The notes under the pieces were generated by a model that was not told where the DNA came from, ran no database searches, and was given only the letters and a program-made list of their open reading frames with translations. A program made the translations under genes and the position numbers. From Drechslerella dactyloides (lineage: Eukaryota; Ascomycota; Orbiliomycetes; Orbiliales; Orbiliaceae), in the NCBI GenBank assembly GCA_020064725.1, contig JAGTWJ010000001.1:6014001-6078000 (forward strand): a DNA stretch of 64,000 bases, in the 5' to 3' direction. Within the stretch, counting starts at the first letter, position 1, and each line of letters opens with the position of its first letter. Positions 1 through 12,626 of this stretch are shown in pieces.

Positions 1-201
1 ACCGGTGCCGGTACAGGTACTGGCAGCGGCCCGCTCGCGCAGCTGCGGAATGTGCTGAGGCGGACGACGACGCTGGACACGCGGTGCGACTGTGGGGTTA
101 TGATTAATCGGCTCAAGAGCGAGAACGGAAGCTTGGTGTCGCGGGTGCGGGAGCTGGAGGGGTGTCTTGACAGCTGTCTGGACTTGGTCGCCGGCGTGTA
201 G
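1..201 (+). CDS. 3' end of an unidentified gene (partial)
   Basis: The first 201 bases read open in frame 1 to a TAG at 199-201, giving the last 66 residues of a protein that begins outside the window. The visible part starts with a Gly/Thr-rich stretch and continues into a charged helix-like segment with Leu at regular spacing (VSRVRELEGCLDSCLDLV), which looks like a short coiled coil. There is a Cys-x-Cys in the middle (TRCDCG). G+C content and codon use resemble the neighbouring CorA gene. I do not recognise the family; an intron inside the visible piece cannot be excluded. Confidence 0.55.
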   Translation, partial: TGAGTGTGSGPLAQLRNVLRRTTTLDTRCDCGVMINRLKSENGSLVSRVRELEGCLDSCLDLVAGV

Positions 202-1174
202 GAAAACAATATCGTGATGAATAAAACTGTTGAGAGGAAGGAGAGATATGCGGTATGAAGATGCATTTTTGATGGATTGGAGATTATCAAAGTATATAGA
301 ATTGCGACTGGACTGGCGTTTTTTTTATTTTATCTTATTTGCATTCGGCTGTTTATATTTTTCCGACCTTGTGTTTCCTTCTGTGATGTTGTATTATCTT
401 TGCATCGATTTATCGGGATGGGATTTCTTTCTGCTGCTTCAAGCTTGCTTTCGTGTACGAATATTTATATGTCGCAGTGTTAGAAGCGCAGTCGCTCGCG
501 AGAACGGAAGAACATCATGTATCATAGAACCGAACCACATCGACCACGGTCAACTGAACTTAGTAACTGGACTAGTTGTACACTGCAATGCGACATCACA
601 GGACCACGAGATGGCGACAAGCCACAGTGTCCGTCGGGAAGCGTAGTCTGCACGGATCGAGATGGATCTGGACTGTAAGGCATTTCTGCCGCCGGCTGGC
701 TGCATTTCATTACGTCAGCCGGATGCGGCCTGTCGCTTATTTTGGCGCAGAGCGGTTTCTTTCTGGCGACTTCAGCCCGCACGAATTCGAATTGCATCGC
801 CAGTCACAAGTCACATTACATTGCTCACTCGTCTCGTCATATGATCGTACGATAAAGCGTCGACACGCTGGAATCCGGATGATTCGTTAAACTACAGCTG
901 CATTATAATCCGCTCGGCCGTCTCCGCTGAGTCTTTCGTCTGTCCGCCGTCTTGTGCTGGGACTGCGCCCCAGCGAACGTACGCCATCGACGCAAACACG
1001 CTCCGAAGTGTGGCGGTGGCCAGTGGCAGCTTCAGCTGAGAGACCGGATCCACCTCGACACGAACACGGACTCCAGTACAATCTCTCGATACTTGCTAAC
1101 TTGACAGTCGCCAATCGCATCGCGGGCTTTTATATCCGTCTACCCCCAGCGAAGGAGTTGACCGGGTCCCTGAA
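202..1174. other. intergenic spacer and CorA upstream region
   Basis: Contains the 3' flank of the partial gene and the 5' flank of the CorA-family gene. Several ORFs cross it in all frames, but none has a recognisable domain. There is a T-rich stretch around 300-440. No RNA gene seen. Confidence 0.5.
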
Positions 1175-4100
1175 ATGGCGGGCTCCAACTCGTCCTCCGC
1201 TTCCTCGTCATCCCCGTCATCGCCTCGCACCCGCGAGCAGCCGTCCACGACAGCGGGCCCCTCGACCGCCACCGTCCCGCCAGTCAGCCGGTCGCCAAAG
1301 TCCACGCGATGCCAGCGACGGCGCCAGCGGCGGAACACCGTCACCACCCGCCGCGCGAGCGTCATGGTCGACCACGACAACGAGATCTCCATCAGCAACC
1401 AAGTCATCGATACCGCGCGGGTGGCCAACACCGTCATCACCACCACTACCACCGGAGACACGGGCGACAGCGGCCCGCAGACCGCCCCGGCTGCCGCCTC
1501 CCGTCGAGATACGTCCTTCTACCAGCTGCAGGTGCCGCTGCATCGCAACATGTCCTCCACGAGCGTCGACTCCGCCGGCCTGCTCGACCACCGCGAGCAA
1601 AAGTACGCTCGGCCCCGGCGGTCCAGCACCATGGGTCTCGGCGAGGTCGTCCGGTCGCACCGCAGCGAGCACTACCGCCACGCCCATGCGCACGCCCACC
1701 AGTCGACATCTGCGCATGGGCAGTCTGGTACTGGCGGCAACGGCGCTACGTCCCCGGGCAAGCGACACCATTCGCACGGGTACTTTGAAGACTACACGTT
1801 GTCCGGCGAGGACTCGACGCCGGAGCTGCGGCGCGGACCGACGGGCGATTACCTCAGCGACAGCGAGGGCGACGCGCCGGACTCGCAGCCGCTGCTGCTC
1901 CCGCGGACTCCCACGGCGGACTTCCACCACATGGCCATGCACGCGACCGAGCGGACGGGCCTCTTCGCCGGCGGTCGCTCGAACCGCCCGCCGAGCGTCT
2001 CCTCGCGAAGCAGCGGCAAGCGACGACCCGCCGGCTACGGCAGCATCAACTTCCCGCCGTCCGTGCCGACGTCGCCGATGCTGCAGCCCTACGGCACGGG
2101 CAGCGGCCTGCTCGACGATACACCGTCCCCCGTCAACGGCCGCGTGCGCAGCGCCGCGCAGCCGGAAGACCATGTAATCCACATCGACGGCGACCGCGAG
2201 CCGAACCCCGCCTTCCCCTCGTCGACGCCGCCGACGCCGCCGGGGATTCTCCGCCAGCGGACGATGAACGACGTGGAAGAGGACGTCTGCTTCCCCGTCA
2301 ACGACCGCCTAACGGACGGAATGGGCACCCCGCCGCGCGGGGAGAACGGGAGCATCCGCCACGGCGGCCGCCGCAGCCGCCGCAGCCGCGAGTGGCCGGA
2401 CCTCAGCGTGTTCGAATGCTGGAGCCGCGAGGAGAAGGAAGAACGAACGGGCGGCATCCGCGCCCGCCAGGTGTCCGAGCCGGAGTACGTGGGCGGACGG
2501 CTGCGGCCGACGATGCGCGGGTGGCATCGCGAGGTCGAGGATCTGCCGTACCGGTTCACGTATTTCAACGACGAGCTGTCGGCGACAATCCACGCGCAGA
2601 CGATCAGCGAGCTCGTCACGCCCGGCGAAACGACGTTCCGCGACCTGTTCATGCCGCCGCCGAGGAAGATTGATGACGACGGGAGCTGCAGCAGCGACGA
2701 AGGCGAGGAGGACGTCGAGCACGGTATCGAACACGAGCACGAGCCCGAACACCTACATCCGCCGACAAAAGAGGAGGAACTGTCGTCGTCCGTGGATGCG
2801 AGCGCCGGTAGTATCACGCCGCGCAACGGGACAGCGAGCCGAGGCAGCCTCAAGAGCAGCGATGGCGTGTCGCAGCTCCAGCTGGACATGACGCCAAGCA
2901 ACGGCGGTGCGTCGGCCACGCCGCTGAAGAACAAGTCCGCGGCGACAACGGAGACCGCGGGGACGCCGGCGAATGGTACCGTCGAAGAGGGCGAGCGGCC
3001 GACGTGGTGGCTGGACGTGATGAACCCGACAAAGGCGGAGATGAAGGTGTTCCAGGACGCCTTTGGGATCCACCCGCTCACGGCGGAGGATATCCTGCTG
3101 CAGGAGCCGCGGGAGAAGGTCGAGCTGTTCCGGAACTACTACCTGGTCAGTTACCGGACGTTCGAGCAGGATCCCGCGGACGAAGAGTACATGGAGCCCG
3201 TTAATTTCTACATCGTCGTCTTCCGAACCGGTGTCCTGACGGTGGGTCCCCCAAATGCCACTCCCCCAATAACACTGTGTAAAAGTCGAGAGGCTGACCG
3301 GCAATCCGATATAGTTCCACTTCTCGATGACGCCGCACTGCGCGAACGTGCGCCGGCGGATCCGGCAGCTGAAGGACTACATCGACATCACCGCCGACTG
3401 GATCTCGTACGCGCTAATCGACAATATAACCGACGCCTTCGGCCCGATCATCCAGAACATCGAAGAGGAGTGCGACGAAATTGACGACACCATCCTCGCA
3501 GAAGTCGAGTCGCCGTCGCCCAAGACCAAGACTGTCGTGGAACATATCCCCGGCATGCTCGACAAGCGGCGCCAGAGCCAGCTGTCGACGAACGCGCGAC
3601 CATCAACGGCAAAGACGGACGACACGGTAGAAGGCCAGGACGACGCGAGCATGCTGCGGCGGATCGCAACCTGTCGGAAGAAAGTGATGGGGTTGTATAG
3701 ATTGATGGGCAACAAGGCGGACGTGATCAAGGGGTTCAGCAAGCGGTGCAACGAGCACTGGGAGGTTGCGCCGCGGAGCGAGATTGGCTTGTATCTGGGC
3801 GATATCCAGGACCATATCGTGACGATGGTGGCGAATCTGGTGCATGTTGAGAAGATTCTGAGCCGGGGGCACAGCAACTACCTTGCCCATATCAGCATCA
3901 AGAGTGCGTTCATCCTATTTCCCCACTCTTCCCCCCTTTCCATTTTTTCCCGTCTTTGCTTTGAAGGCGCGGCTAATTGTTGTGGGCAGTGAACGAGCGG
4001 CAGGAGCAGACGGCGGACACACTGGGCCGGCTGACGGTGCTGGGGACGATTGTGCTGCCGATGAACATTGTAACGGGACTGTGGGGTATGAACGTGTTAG

Positions 4101-4295
4101 TGCCAGGACAAGGCGACGAGGACACCCTGAATTGGTTCTGGGCCAGTAAGTGCCTCCCTTCCTATCGACAATCGTCAATCTTTTATCGCTGTGGAATAGA
4201 ATGCTAATTGTGGTTGGTGGGTAGTAACGGCGGGCCTGCTGATGTTTGGTATCGCGTGCTACTTTACAGCGAAGCGTGTGTATGGGATTATGTGA
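1175..4295 (+). CDS. CorA-family Mg2+ transporter (Alr1/Mnr2-like)
   Basis: Predicted divalent-cation (Mg2+) channel of the fungal CorA/ALR/MNR2 group, acting in the plasma or vacuolar membrane. Four exons: 1175-3241, 3315-3903, 3990-4145 and 4225-4295, about 960 aa. The first 600 or so residues are low-complexity, rich in Ser, Pro, His and acidic residues, and probably disordered and cytosolic, as is usual in fungal members. The conserved CorA cytosolic domain begins near PTWWLDVMNPTKAEMK and runs through exon 2. The signature GMN tripeptide (GLWGMNVLVPGQ) follows the first membrane helix in exon 3. The second helix (TAGLLMFGIACYFTAKRVYG) is in exon 4, and the protein stops just after it. 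Splice junctions were chosen to keep the CorA domain in frame. Mg2+ as substrate is from the family; Mn2+ or Al3+ effects are possible. Confidence 0.9.
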
Positions 4296-6976
4296 GATTT
4301 GATTTCGGTTCGATTGGGGTGCAGAATGCGGGGTGCAGGGTCGCCGGTGTCGTGTGCGGGGTGCAGTGTTGGTATATAAAGCACACTAAGTATGCAAAAA
4401 GTATTGCAATTGGATGGCTGGGTGGTGTGGTCCGAGTCGCGGTGGAGGGGTCCGGATGCATATGCTGTATCGCGGTCGTGTATGATATGTCGTCGCTAAA
4501 TAAGTAGATTGTCCGGTATACATTGGGAGTATGGTGTGTTCATTGACAATACAGAATCAGAAACAATTAACTGTAAAGATGTTTCCATATTAATTCTAGA
4601 CCAATTTCAGTAGTACTTCGGTCATTAGAGTATTCGGTCTCGTGCTTATGATTTGAATGGCTGTAGGGTAAAGGCTGAGATTGCATCGCCGGAACGGAGG
4701 CGAGCCTTCGATATATCACAGCAAAGGTCCATACATAGCTACATGTGAGGATCTTGCCATTGCGCAGGATACATATACAAATAGCGGGTTAAGATTGTTA
4801 ATTTCAAGGAAGATTTACGATACAGTACAAGAGAATCAAGGCAGGTTCTAAATAAGCAAGTGGTCTCGGGGACGCTTGCCCTCCGAGGCGTGACGGAGGG
4901 TTCTGATATTGACTACAGCGGCCGAGAACGGTTAGTTTGAGATTCTTATGATATAAAATCAAGCTGAGATCAAAAATATTTAAATGCATGACTACAAGTC
5001 CGTAATTGTACAGGAAGACTTCTAGCTTGCGAGAAAACTATGAATTGGATTAGGTATATATTAACTATGAATTCTCAAGGCGTCTAGCCTGCGAGACATT
5101 GCAAGGGTACTTATATACACGAAAGCCATCGATCCCGTCCGCGATTGTTACACATCGGTATATGTCACATTTGTGATGGACACATTGAGGTGGCGGCGCG
5201 CTGTCGTAAGTCTTCCTGGCAACTGCTCATGAGATCATACAGCTTCGAGCCCATGGCCGGCCTCGTAGATGTATTCATCCTTAAGCGGTGCGGATAGATC
5301 GCCCGCAAGGTTTTTGCACGGCATCGTCGTGTACTGGTGCTGGATATCGAGATTATCGAGTTGAGGGATGGGTGAAAAATCTACGTTTGTTAGAGAGTTC
5401 TAATCGGAGAAAGTTGAGAGGTTCAAATAGATCCCATCAGGACAGTGACCACGTCATCTCGATGCGCTGCTAAGCTACATGCAACAAAAGTCCAAAAGTA
5501 TCTCGACGTACGTGTCTGCGTCCGTACATAGTAGAATTCAAATACAATGGCTCGTAGTGGATATGTATCAAATATAGAGATACATCAATAGTATATAAAC
5601 TTTGAGACCGAAAAATATCAAGCTGTCTACATCTATCATCTTCTCGAGCTCTCTATATCTCTTCCTGTGTCCAACAATGTGAACCGGCTCTCGATCTCGT
5701 CCTCTTAAGCTATCCCAAATCCAAGGATGCAGAAGACAGCAAGTTTGCAATGAAAGCTTTATTTATGTAACTTCATCTTCTCCAAGATCCTCAATCCCGT
5801 TGGGTATACACGTGGATATAGCACGATCGGTGATGACGATGGATGGAAAGGTATGTATATTTTCATTCGTGTCATCCTATCTAACGAGAAACGTAGGTGA
5901 AGCTCTAGTTTGGGGGCATGAAGCTCAGTAATAGGATAGCGCTTGCATTAAAGAATTAAAACGGTAGCCCAAGGTGGTGAGCTATTTGTCGACGACGGTC
6001 TGTGGCAGGTGAGCTTGCTGGAAGCGGTGGAAGGCCTAGGACAGTTGCCACGGTTTGACACTCTAGGACTAGATCGCCACATATGGATGATTATCAGTAA
6101 GAGAAGGTTTAGAAGTCAGAAAATCAAATGTGTTTCGAGATAGACGCTGGTTTGCTGTCCTGGGGAGAAAAATTGCCATACCGGTGAAAACACGGAGATG
6201 GGCCGGTGTCTTTGGGAGCGTAGCTTGTTCCCTCTCGGTTATCATTGGCGGATATCTGAGCGGAGCTTCAAAGCTTGCACTGCTGTTGTGCAGCTTTACT
6301 GGCTGCATTTGGGCACTAGAAACCACGTTAGACGCCAGGAATAGCCGACTGGTGTGTTGAGCAACCTACTCTTCTTCTAGTTAAAGTCTCGAGACCTCGG
6401 ACAGCTTGCGCTTTTTGAAGTGTAGGTCTTTCGCAACCTTGTACGTTTTTCTTCCACCGAGCTTGCGCTCTGCGTGCGCAAGACCACCCATAGTATTCTG
6501 CCCATTGTCTTCCAGTAGCCTACCGGGCTAGTCGTTGCTTTGAATTGACGAATGGTATCCATGTCAGTCCAATTCGGATCGCTTTCGCTGCCTTGGAGAA
6601 CTGGACATGATGGCCCTGAAGCCTGCGATATCATTTCGAAGTTGATCTATGGCGCCAGCCATCTGCTGCATGGCTGCAACAGATGCCATGTTCTGAATGT
6701 TTGAGAGCTCCGTTATGATATCGTTGCCATGTTGGCAGTCTGGCCCCGAGACTAGTTGGCAGTGATTTTTGTGGTGATATTATATTCTGCGCGGCTGCGT
6801 TGAGCGCAGCAAGGTTCGGTAGATGAATACGCCGTAAGTTTTGTATTTAACAGGTGCTGAGACCATTGAACCTCACGTCATTCAAATGAGTCCATGATAG
6901 CTTGTTCGATCGCGAGATATAAGAGAGAGGGTTGACTGGTAGAGCAGGAGTAATGAGGGTTGAATAAGATTTGTTC
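4296..6976. other. gene-poor A+T-rich spacer with relic coding fragments
   Basis: No intact gene seen. Short motif copies TTCTAGCTTGCGAGAAAA (5020-5037) and GTCTAGCCTGCGAGACATT (5082-5100) belong to the dispersed hairpin repeat described separately; another copy lies at 6732-6755. On the minus strand at about 6608-6730 there is a protein-like stretch (VAAMQQMAGAIDQLRNDIAG, helix-forming) that ends at a stop and has no upstream partner. It is probably a decayed gene or transposon relic. Confidence 0.45.
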
Positions 6977-7003
6977 TGCACAGTACTTTTCCAGTACTGT
7001 GCA
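6977..7003. repeat. perfect inverted repeat (11-bp stem, 5-nt loop)
   Basis: TGCACAGTACT and its exact reverse complement flank a TTTCC loop. The hairpin sits immediately upstream of the purine tract. Confidence 0.8.
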
Positions 7004-7104
7004 AGGGAGGAGAGTGGAGAGTTGAGATAGGGAGGAGGAAGGGAGAAGGAAGGAAGAAGGAAGGAAGAAGGAGGGAAGAAGCTGGAGGGGGGAGGGAGAG
7101 GAGC
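7004..7104 (+). repeat. polypurine tract, GGAAGAA-type imperfect repeat
   Basis: About 100 bases with almost no pyrimidines on the plus strand, built from repeated GGAAGAAGGAA units. The reverse strand gives a spurious Pro/Leu/Ser-rich ORF. Such tracts can form triplex DNA; no gene is implied. Confidence 0.7.
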
Positions 7105-8260
7105 TTTATATAGGATCGGAAATAGCTGTGTTCGTACGTGAGCAGGCTGCTCAGGTAATTATCAAATATTATCGAAATGCAGACGGCAGATCTATGATAT
7201 AATATATTGATTGATATCCACTTTGCCAGAATAACGGGGTAAATCGGATTATGGCGATCACATAATATACAATAATATACATAAACATATTCGAAGGGAG
7301 ATATCAAGCATGCTGTCTTGATTGATAGGCGCCGCGAGAGGTGCAGATCAAGAATACCAAAAATATCATATTATCATATAGCTCACTCGACCTTGCAGTT
7401 ACCGGGACTGCCACGGTGTTGCCGACGAATGCCTGGGGCTACAAGATAATGTTACATTGTCGGTATTTTTCGACCTCGGAGTCCGTAGCACTACTTTGGG
7501 CACCTTCGATAGAAGTTACTAGCGTGATCGATCGAGTGTGCAGGTACTACGCGGACTGCGCAGTTCTAGAGCATCCGATATCTGGTTCTGGAAAAGCATA
7601 GCAACTCGCTTCATGTTGCATGCTTATGTAACCACGGCTATGTCCGAAGCATTTCCTTCCTGCTTGCTCTGATTCTCAACGACTTCCCTCATTACAACTC
7701 CCTGGCGCTCTGGCTTCGAGACTAATTACAACCCACGTCCTCCTTCCTAGAATTCTGATCCAAGTTACGAGTATCAATCGACAGTTCTGGATGTTAGTGG
7801 ACCCTCTAAAAAACCTGGTCTCGGGACACACCAAAGATCTTGTATCCGGGCACGGTTTCATCAGGTCGGCAAACCTTCTTTACTGCTCTCATACATATGT
7901 ATACTAACGCTGTCGACGATACTCAAAGGGTCCTCGTTTGACTGCGATGAGCGCAAGCCATCACACTCCTCATCTCGTCTTGAGCAAGACCATGGAAACA
8001 CTGGCGGATCTCAACTTCTTTCCACGTCCTCCCTTCTCTCGTATGCGTATCCGACGAGCTGTCGCCCCCTTTCTCGCGTTTTACAAGACGCTGTCGTGAT
8101 GAAATTTGCCAGCAAGTTAGCTTGCAAGCTAGGTACATCATAAGCACTCCTGCTGTTGGCTCGTCACAATAACGCGAGATGATTGTATAATGTGTCACTT
8201 TTAACACGGCTTTCACGTCAGACCTGAAAATCTCAAGCAATTACTCTCGTCATCGGCGAC
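7105..8260. other. spacer without recognisable gene
   Basis: A+T-rich sequence. A copy of the dispersed hairpin-arm motif (CTGGCGCTCTGGCTTCGAGA) lies at 7702-7725. No intact ORF with a known domain. Confidence 0.45.
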
Positions 8261-9357
8261 ATGCCAGCCGGTAGAATCCGAGGAGGGCCAAACGATGGTG
8301 ATGGTCGCCCTACAAAATCAAGTACGACGAGACACAAGTCTCATGTTTGGTTCTCAAGGTCGGGGAGATCAAAGAGCCGCAGACTACTATCCTTGCAACG
8401 TCCGCGGGAGGAAAGTTGGGGATGTGTCTGGAGAGTACCTACAGCTACGCCAGGAAACCCGTGTTACATCTCTACGCCCAAACGGATACATGTACAACAG
8501 AAACACTCGACAATGTCGCCATGCAGGCTATTTCCGTCGGAGACAACGAAGGAGACATCAACCAGATCCGTACATAACCCTCCAAGATGTACAGAAATAC
8601 GGCCTCGCCATCGAAATTCATCCGGGGAGATTCCATATGAAGGCTATCACGCCGTTCGAACAGCAAATCGCAGATTGTGATGGCGTTGACAAGATTTTCG
8701 AAAATATACACGGTTTAATCAGGGCAGCCTAATCATGTCAACCCACAACACTGGCACGGTTCAACAGCGTCTTCAATCTGGAGATGCTCGACATTCTCGA
8801 GAAATCCAGAGCATCAAGACCACTCGAAGCTCATCAGATGGTGCCGTCCGCGCATACTCCTCCCATTACTGGTGCGGAGTATTCAACGAACTGTGCCTCA
8901 GATTACACGGCAAGCTGCACCGAGGCAAATTGCGACCTTGTAGACACAGCATGGCCGATATGCTACGTGCTCAGCACCGAAGATGGCGGGTCATGCGTTC
9001 ATTTGCTATGTTTCAACCAGCGATATGCTTATGGATTTCCTGCATCTGATCTCCTTTTGCGAAGCTCAAAAAATTGGTTGATGGAAACACCCTGCGTGCG
9101 TGGTCCACCGGTTTGGATCAGCTCTTGAATGTCGCTCCGCCTGGAGGGCAGTAGCCAAATCGGATTATGAGCTGACGGATTCGGTAGAGCGAAGGCATGC
9201 GGAAGCTCTACGGATTGACTGGTACCTTCGAACAGTTATCGCTGGTCGGTCACCCATCCCGGACTGGTGCTGGATTGCCTCAAGATTACCAGCAGGTAGA
9301 AATATGGAAACGAAGATTATACAGCTGAGGATGCCCTCGCGCTCTGCGGCACATTGA
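8261..9357 (+). pseudogene. decayed coding region, family not recognised
   Basis: Several overlapping plus-strand frames carry protein-like sequence that switches frame and meets stops. One frame holds an aromatic and Cys-containing stretch (ARKPVLHLYAQTDTCTTETL). Another holds DVQKYGLAIEIHPGRFHMKA and VDKIFENIHGLIRAA followed by a stop. After that stop comes a Cys-rich run (CASDYTASCTEANCDLVDTA) ending at a stop near 9126. G+C is higher than in the flanks. The best reading is the remains of one or more genes broken by frameshifts and stop codons. A real multi-exon gene with unusual splicing is the alternative. I cannot name the family. Confidence 0.35.
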
Positions 9358-11178
9358 AAGAATGCAAGTTGATCTGAAGTCTGTACAAAGCTTCTATAGC
9401 TGCATAATCCGATGATGTCGCATGACTATGTACTAGGGAGGGCGGATTTGTTTTAACACTTGTGCAAAGAACGGTGCCTCTCACGGATTTTCCTCATCAG
9501 GTAGGCAGACTTGGGTCGTCTTCGTCTGCTTTGTCGCCTTCGTTGTCGTCATCACCTCACCAGCGCCATCATCGTTCTCGATCGGTGCTGGGAATTATTA
9601 GGTCAATTGGACGACAAACTTAGCATGTTTTATGGTTGAACTTTGGCGGATATGATTTTAGGATAGTGATGTATTGATATTGATATTGATATCGATATTA
9701 TGGCGATACTGTGTCGACGGACACACCAGTCCTGGATTTATATTTGATGGCTGTCTGATGGCGGACCATGAGACGTACTAATTATTTATCATAGTAATTG
9801 GACCGGTATCTAAAGGGATTTTTTATCCACCGGCAATATTAATATAATTCTCTTAAGATGCTGCGTGACCTGGTGCTAGCCGGCTGCCCACTGTACATTT
9901 TTGCTAGCTGGCTTGAGTGTAGAAGTAATCAAAGGGTGAATTTCACCTTTGAGTAGGACTTGGCGACAGGGATTACAAAGGATTATACTGGCGGAACAAA
10001 ACATCATTTTTGTCCACCACACTTTGTCCGTGATATGTATCGATTCCTTACTTGCCGCTAGTACAAGCTACCGACTTTATTATAGTATAATATAGCTTGA
10101 TCATGCTGCGGTGTGGCGTTGCACTATCCGTGTCATGCCTTCGATCGGTCGGTACGTACGCCGGGTCATGCGGGCACGGTCGCATGGCTGTCTGGTGCAT
10201 GAAGCACGGCGTTTGGGACCCGGAAGGGCTTGTATGCGTATGCGACTGCCCGCGATATTAATGCCATCGCCTGGCAGGGCAGACAGAAAATATACTTAGC
10301 TCCCACCGTGCTTTTTTTAATCCCATCATGGAGAGAGGCTTGGATGGAGTTTGGATGGATATTTGGGGCAGGTGGGAAGAAGCGCCGGGCTGACGTTTGT
10401 CCCGTTGCTATGGGAGACTTTGAAGGGTTGTTGTTGTCTGGAAGGGAGCACCAACGTCATCAGCTTTGGCGGTATGCATACTTATATGTACTATGGAGCT
10501 GGCTGGGCGGTCTGGGCTGATCTTTTTAATTTAAATTTCGAGATCGAGATCTATTCAAGCTGCAGTTGTGTATACGTATGCGCATGTAGTGCTTTCTTCT
10601 AAAGTTTCCTGTCAGCGGTTTCCTTTGCGCGGTGACGAACACACGATACCACAGGCTTTTCCTTTGTTCTTCGACAGTGTTGAATTCAGCTGGGCAGCTA
10701 GCTTGGACGGACGACTCTGCGACCGCGACTTCGCACGACTCGGACTTGCAGCTTCAGGAGTACTTGGTTAGTGCATAACGAACGGAAGAGCTCAAGCGTC
10801 AGTCGGTAAGTAAGGTATTGAGATACGCTGTTAACTTTCGCGGCGTGCAGCTGGAGCTTAAGCTTTTGTTTCCGCAGATTGACGCACCGCAAGCGGAGAG
10901 ACCAGATTTCTGGCCCGGGTGGGCGGCTTCCGTCTGGCGTGCGTGCACGAGACCGGACCGTGGACTGGCACTGGCTTCTGTTATATCCGGTGCGTGCTCG
11001 CCTTCTCCTCTCTCGCTGACGTTCTCAGGAGTGTCGATAGAAAGACAGCATCTACGGGAAGAGTATCGCCGTTTCTTTCGTTACGAGGTTCTATATTCTG
11101 CAGTGAACTGCGTTGGCGGTGTGTAACAGCTGCAGCTTGCGTCCGCTTTCTTTCCTCTTTCGGCCGGCGTCTACCGCG
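9358..11178. other. spacer and upstream region of the Crh-like gene
   Basis: A+T-rich to about 10.1 kb, then mixed composition. A short GATATT minisatellite lies at 9671-9700 (own entry). The 500 bases before 11179 presumably hold the promoter. No supported gene. Confidence 0.45.
9671..9700 (+). repeat. short GATATT tandem repeat
   Basis: About five imperfect copies of the hexamer GATATT/GATATC in a row. Confidence 0.75.
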
Positions 11179-12626
11179 ATGTTCCTGCGCACGCCGTTCG
11201 TCGACTTCCTCGCCGCCTGTGCGCTCGTCGGCGCCTCGGCCGCGCAGACGTACACGCACTGCAACCCCCTCCACGAATGTACGTCCCCCCTCCATCTCCA
11301 TCTCATATATATAGGTATGCCCAAGATGCTGACACGATGTTGTAGCATGCGCGCCAAACCCGGCCCTCGGCGGCTCAGCCTCCGTCGACTTCACCGCCGG
11401 CCCGAACGACATGTTCACCGCCGTCCTCGCCGGCAATAAAATCACATACACCCCGCAGGGCGCCCAGTTCCAGGTCGGCGCATCCGGCGACTCGCCCACG
11501 CTCGCCTCCAACTTCTACATCATGTTCGGCCGCGTCACCGTCACCATGCAGGCCGCGCCCGGCACGGGCATCGTCAGCAGCGTCGTCCTGCAGTCCGACG
11601 ACCTCGACGAGATCGACTGGGAGTGGCTCGGCGGCGACACGGCGCAGGTCCAGAGCAACTATTTCGGCAAGGGGGACACATCCACGTACGACCGCGCCGC
11701 CTTCATCGGGCTGAACCCGCCGCCGCAGACGACCGAGCACACCTACACGATCGAGTGGACGAGCGCCAGCATCACCTGGAGCATCAACGGCAACGTCGCG
11801 CGCGTGCTGACGAGAGAGCAAGCCGGCTCGTTCTACCCGCAGACGCCGATGCAGATCAAGCTCGGCCTCTGGGCCGGCGGCGACTCCAGCAACTCCCCCG
11901 GCACCATCCGTGCGTACCTCTCTCACCCCGGTCCTGCTACCACCCCGTCGAACGTACTAACATAATACAACAATAGAATGGGCCGGCGGATCCACAGACT
12001 ACTCTCAGGGCCCCTTCAACATGCACGTCCGCTCCGTCAGCGTGCAAGACTACTCAACGGGCACCTCCTACTACTACTCCGACAATTCCGGCAGCTACAC
12101 CTCCATCCGCTCAAACGGCGGCACAATCGGCATCGACGCCGTCGGCAGCACCGGCGCCAGCAGCAGCAATCCAGGCACAAACAACCAACCCCCCGTCGCA
12201 CCAACGCTGACCAACATCCCCATAAACAACGGCCTCCCCAACAGCGCGGGAAGCGGCACCCCGGTCAAATCGCGAACGCCATACGTCGTGCCCACCTCCG
12301 CAGAGGAATACTGGGCGGGCACCGGCTACCGCGTCTCTTCGGCGAGTATGTTACCCCCCAATCACCCCCCGTCTGCAACTGACGCTGCTGCCACGCGCAC
12401 GCGCACGCGCGACCCGAATATCCCGTATATCGTTACTTCGGACACGGCACCCGTGTACATCGTCACCTCGACGACGGCGGTCGCGCAGGGCGGCTCTGTG
12501 ACTAGTTCTTCGGCTGACAGTAGGAATGGAGGGGGCCGATCTCTCGGCGACCTGGCGGTTGTGTCGTCGGTGTTTTTGTTTCCGCTGGTGATAGGATGGG
12601 GGGTTGTTGCCGCGATGCTGCTATAA
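11179..12626 (+). CDS. Crh-like GPI-anchored GH16 cell wall transglycosylase
   Basis: Extracellular enzyme that cross-links chitin to beta-glucan in the fungal wall (Crh1/Utr2/Crf family). Three exons: 11179-11278, 11346-11909 and 11977-12626, 437 aa. A signal peptide ends near ALVGASAAQ. A Cys-containing start (SCAPNPALGG) leads into the GH16 domain. The catalytic motif DEIDWEWLGGD carries the nucleophile and acid/base Glu of the E-I-D-x-E type. WAGG and the QGPFNM region follow in exon 3. The C-terminal third is Ser/Thr/Asn/Pro-rich and ends in a hydrophobic tail (SVFLFPLVIGWGVVAAMLL) after a small-residue region, as expected for GPI anchoring. A TACTAAC branch site is visible in intron 2. 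It lies tail-to-tail with MCM4. Confidence 0.93.

Noticed and set aside
954..2177. Long Arg/Ser/Pro-rich ORF overlapping the CorA gene in another frame
   Set aside because: It is a shadow of the G+C-rich CorA first exon; composition is typical of an off-frame reading.
1217..2182. Long minus-strand ORF over the CorA exon
   Set aside because: Antisense shadow with Arg/Ala-rich composition and no domain.
6882..7307. Minus-strand Pro/Leu/Ser-rich ORF
   Set aside because: It is the translation of the polypurine tract and its hairpin.
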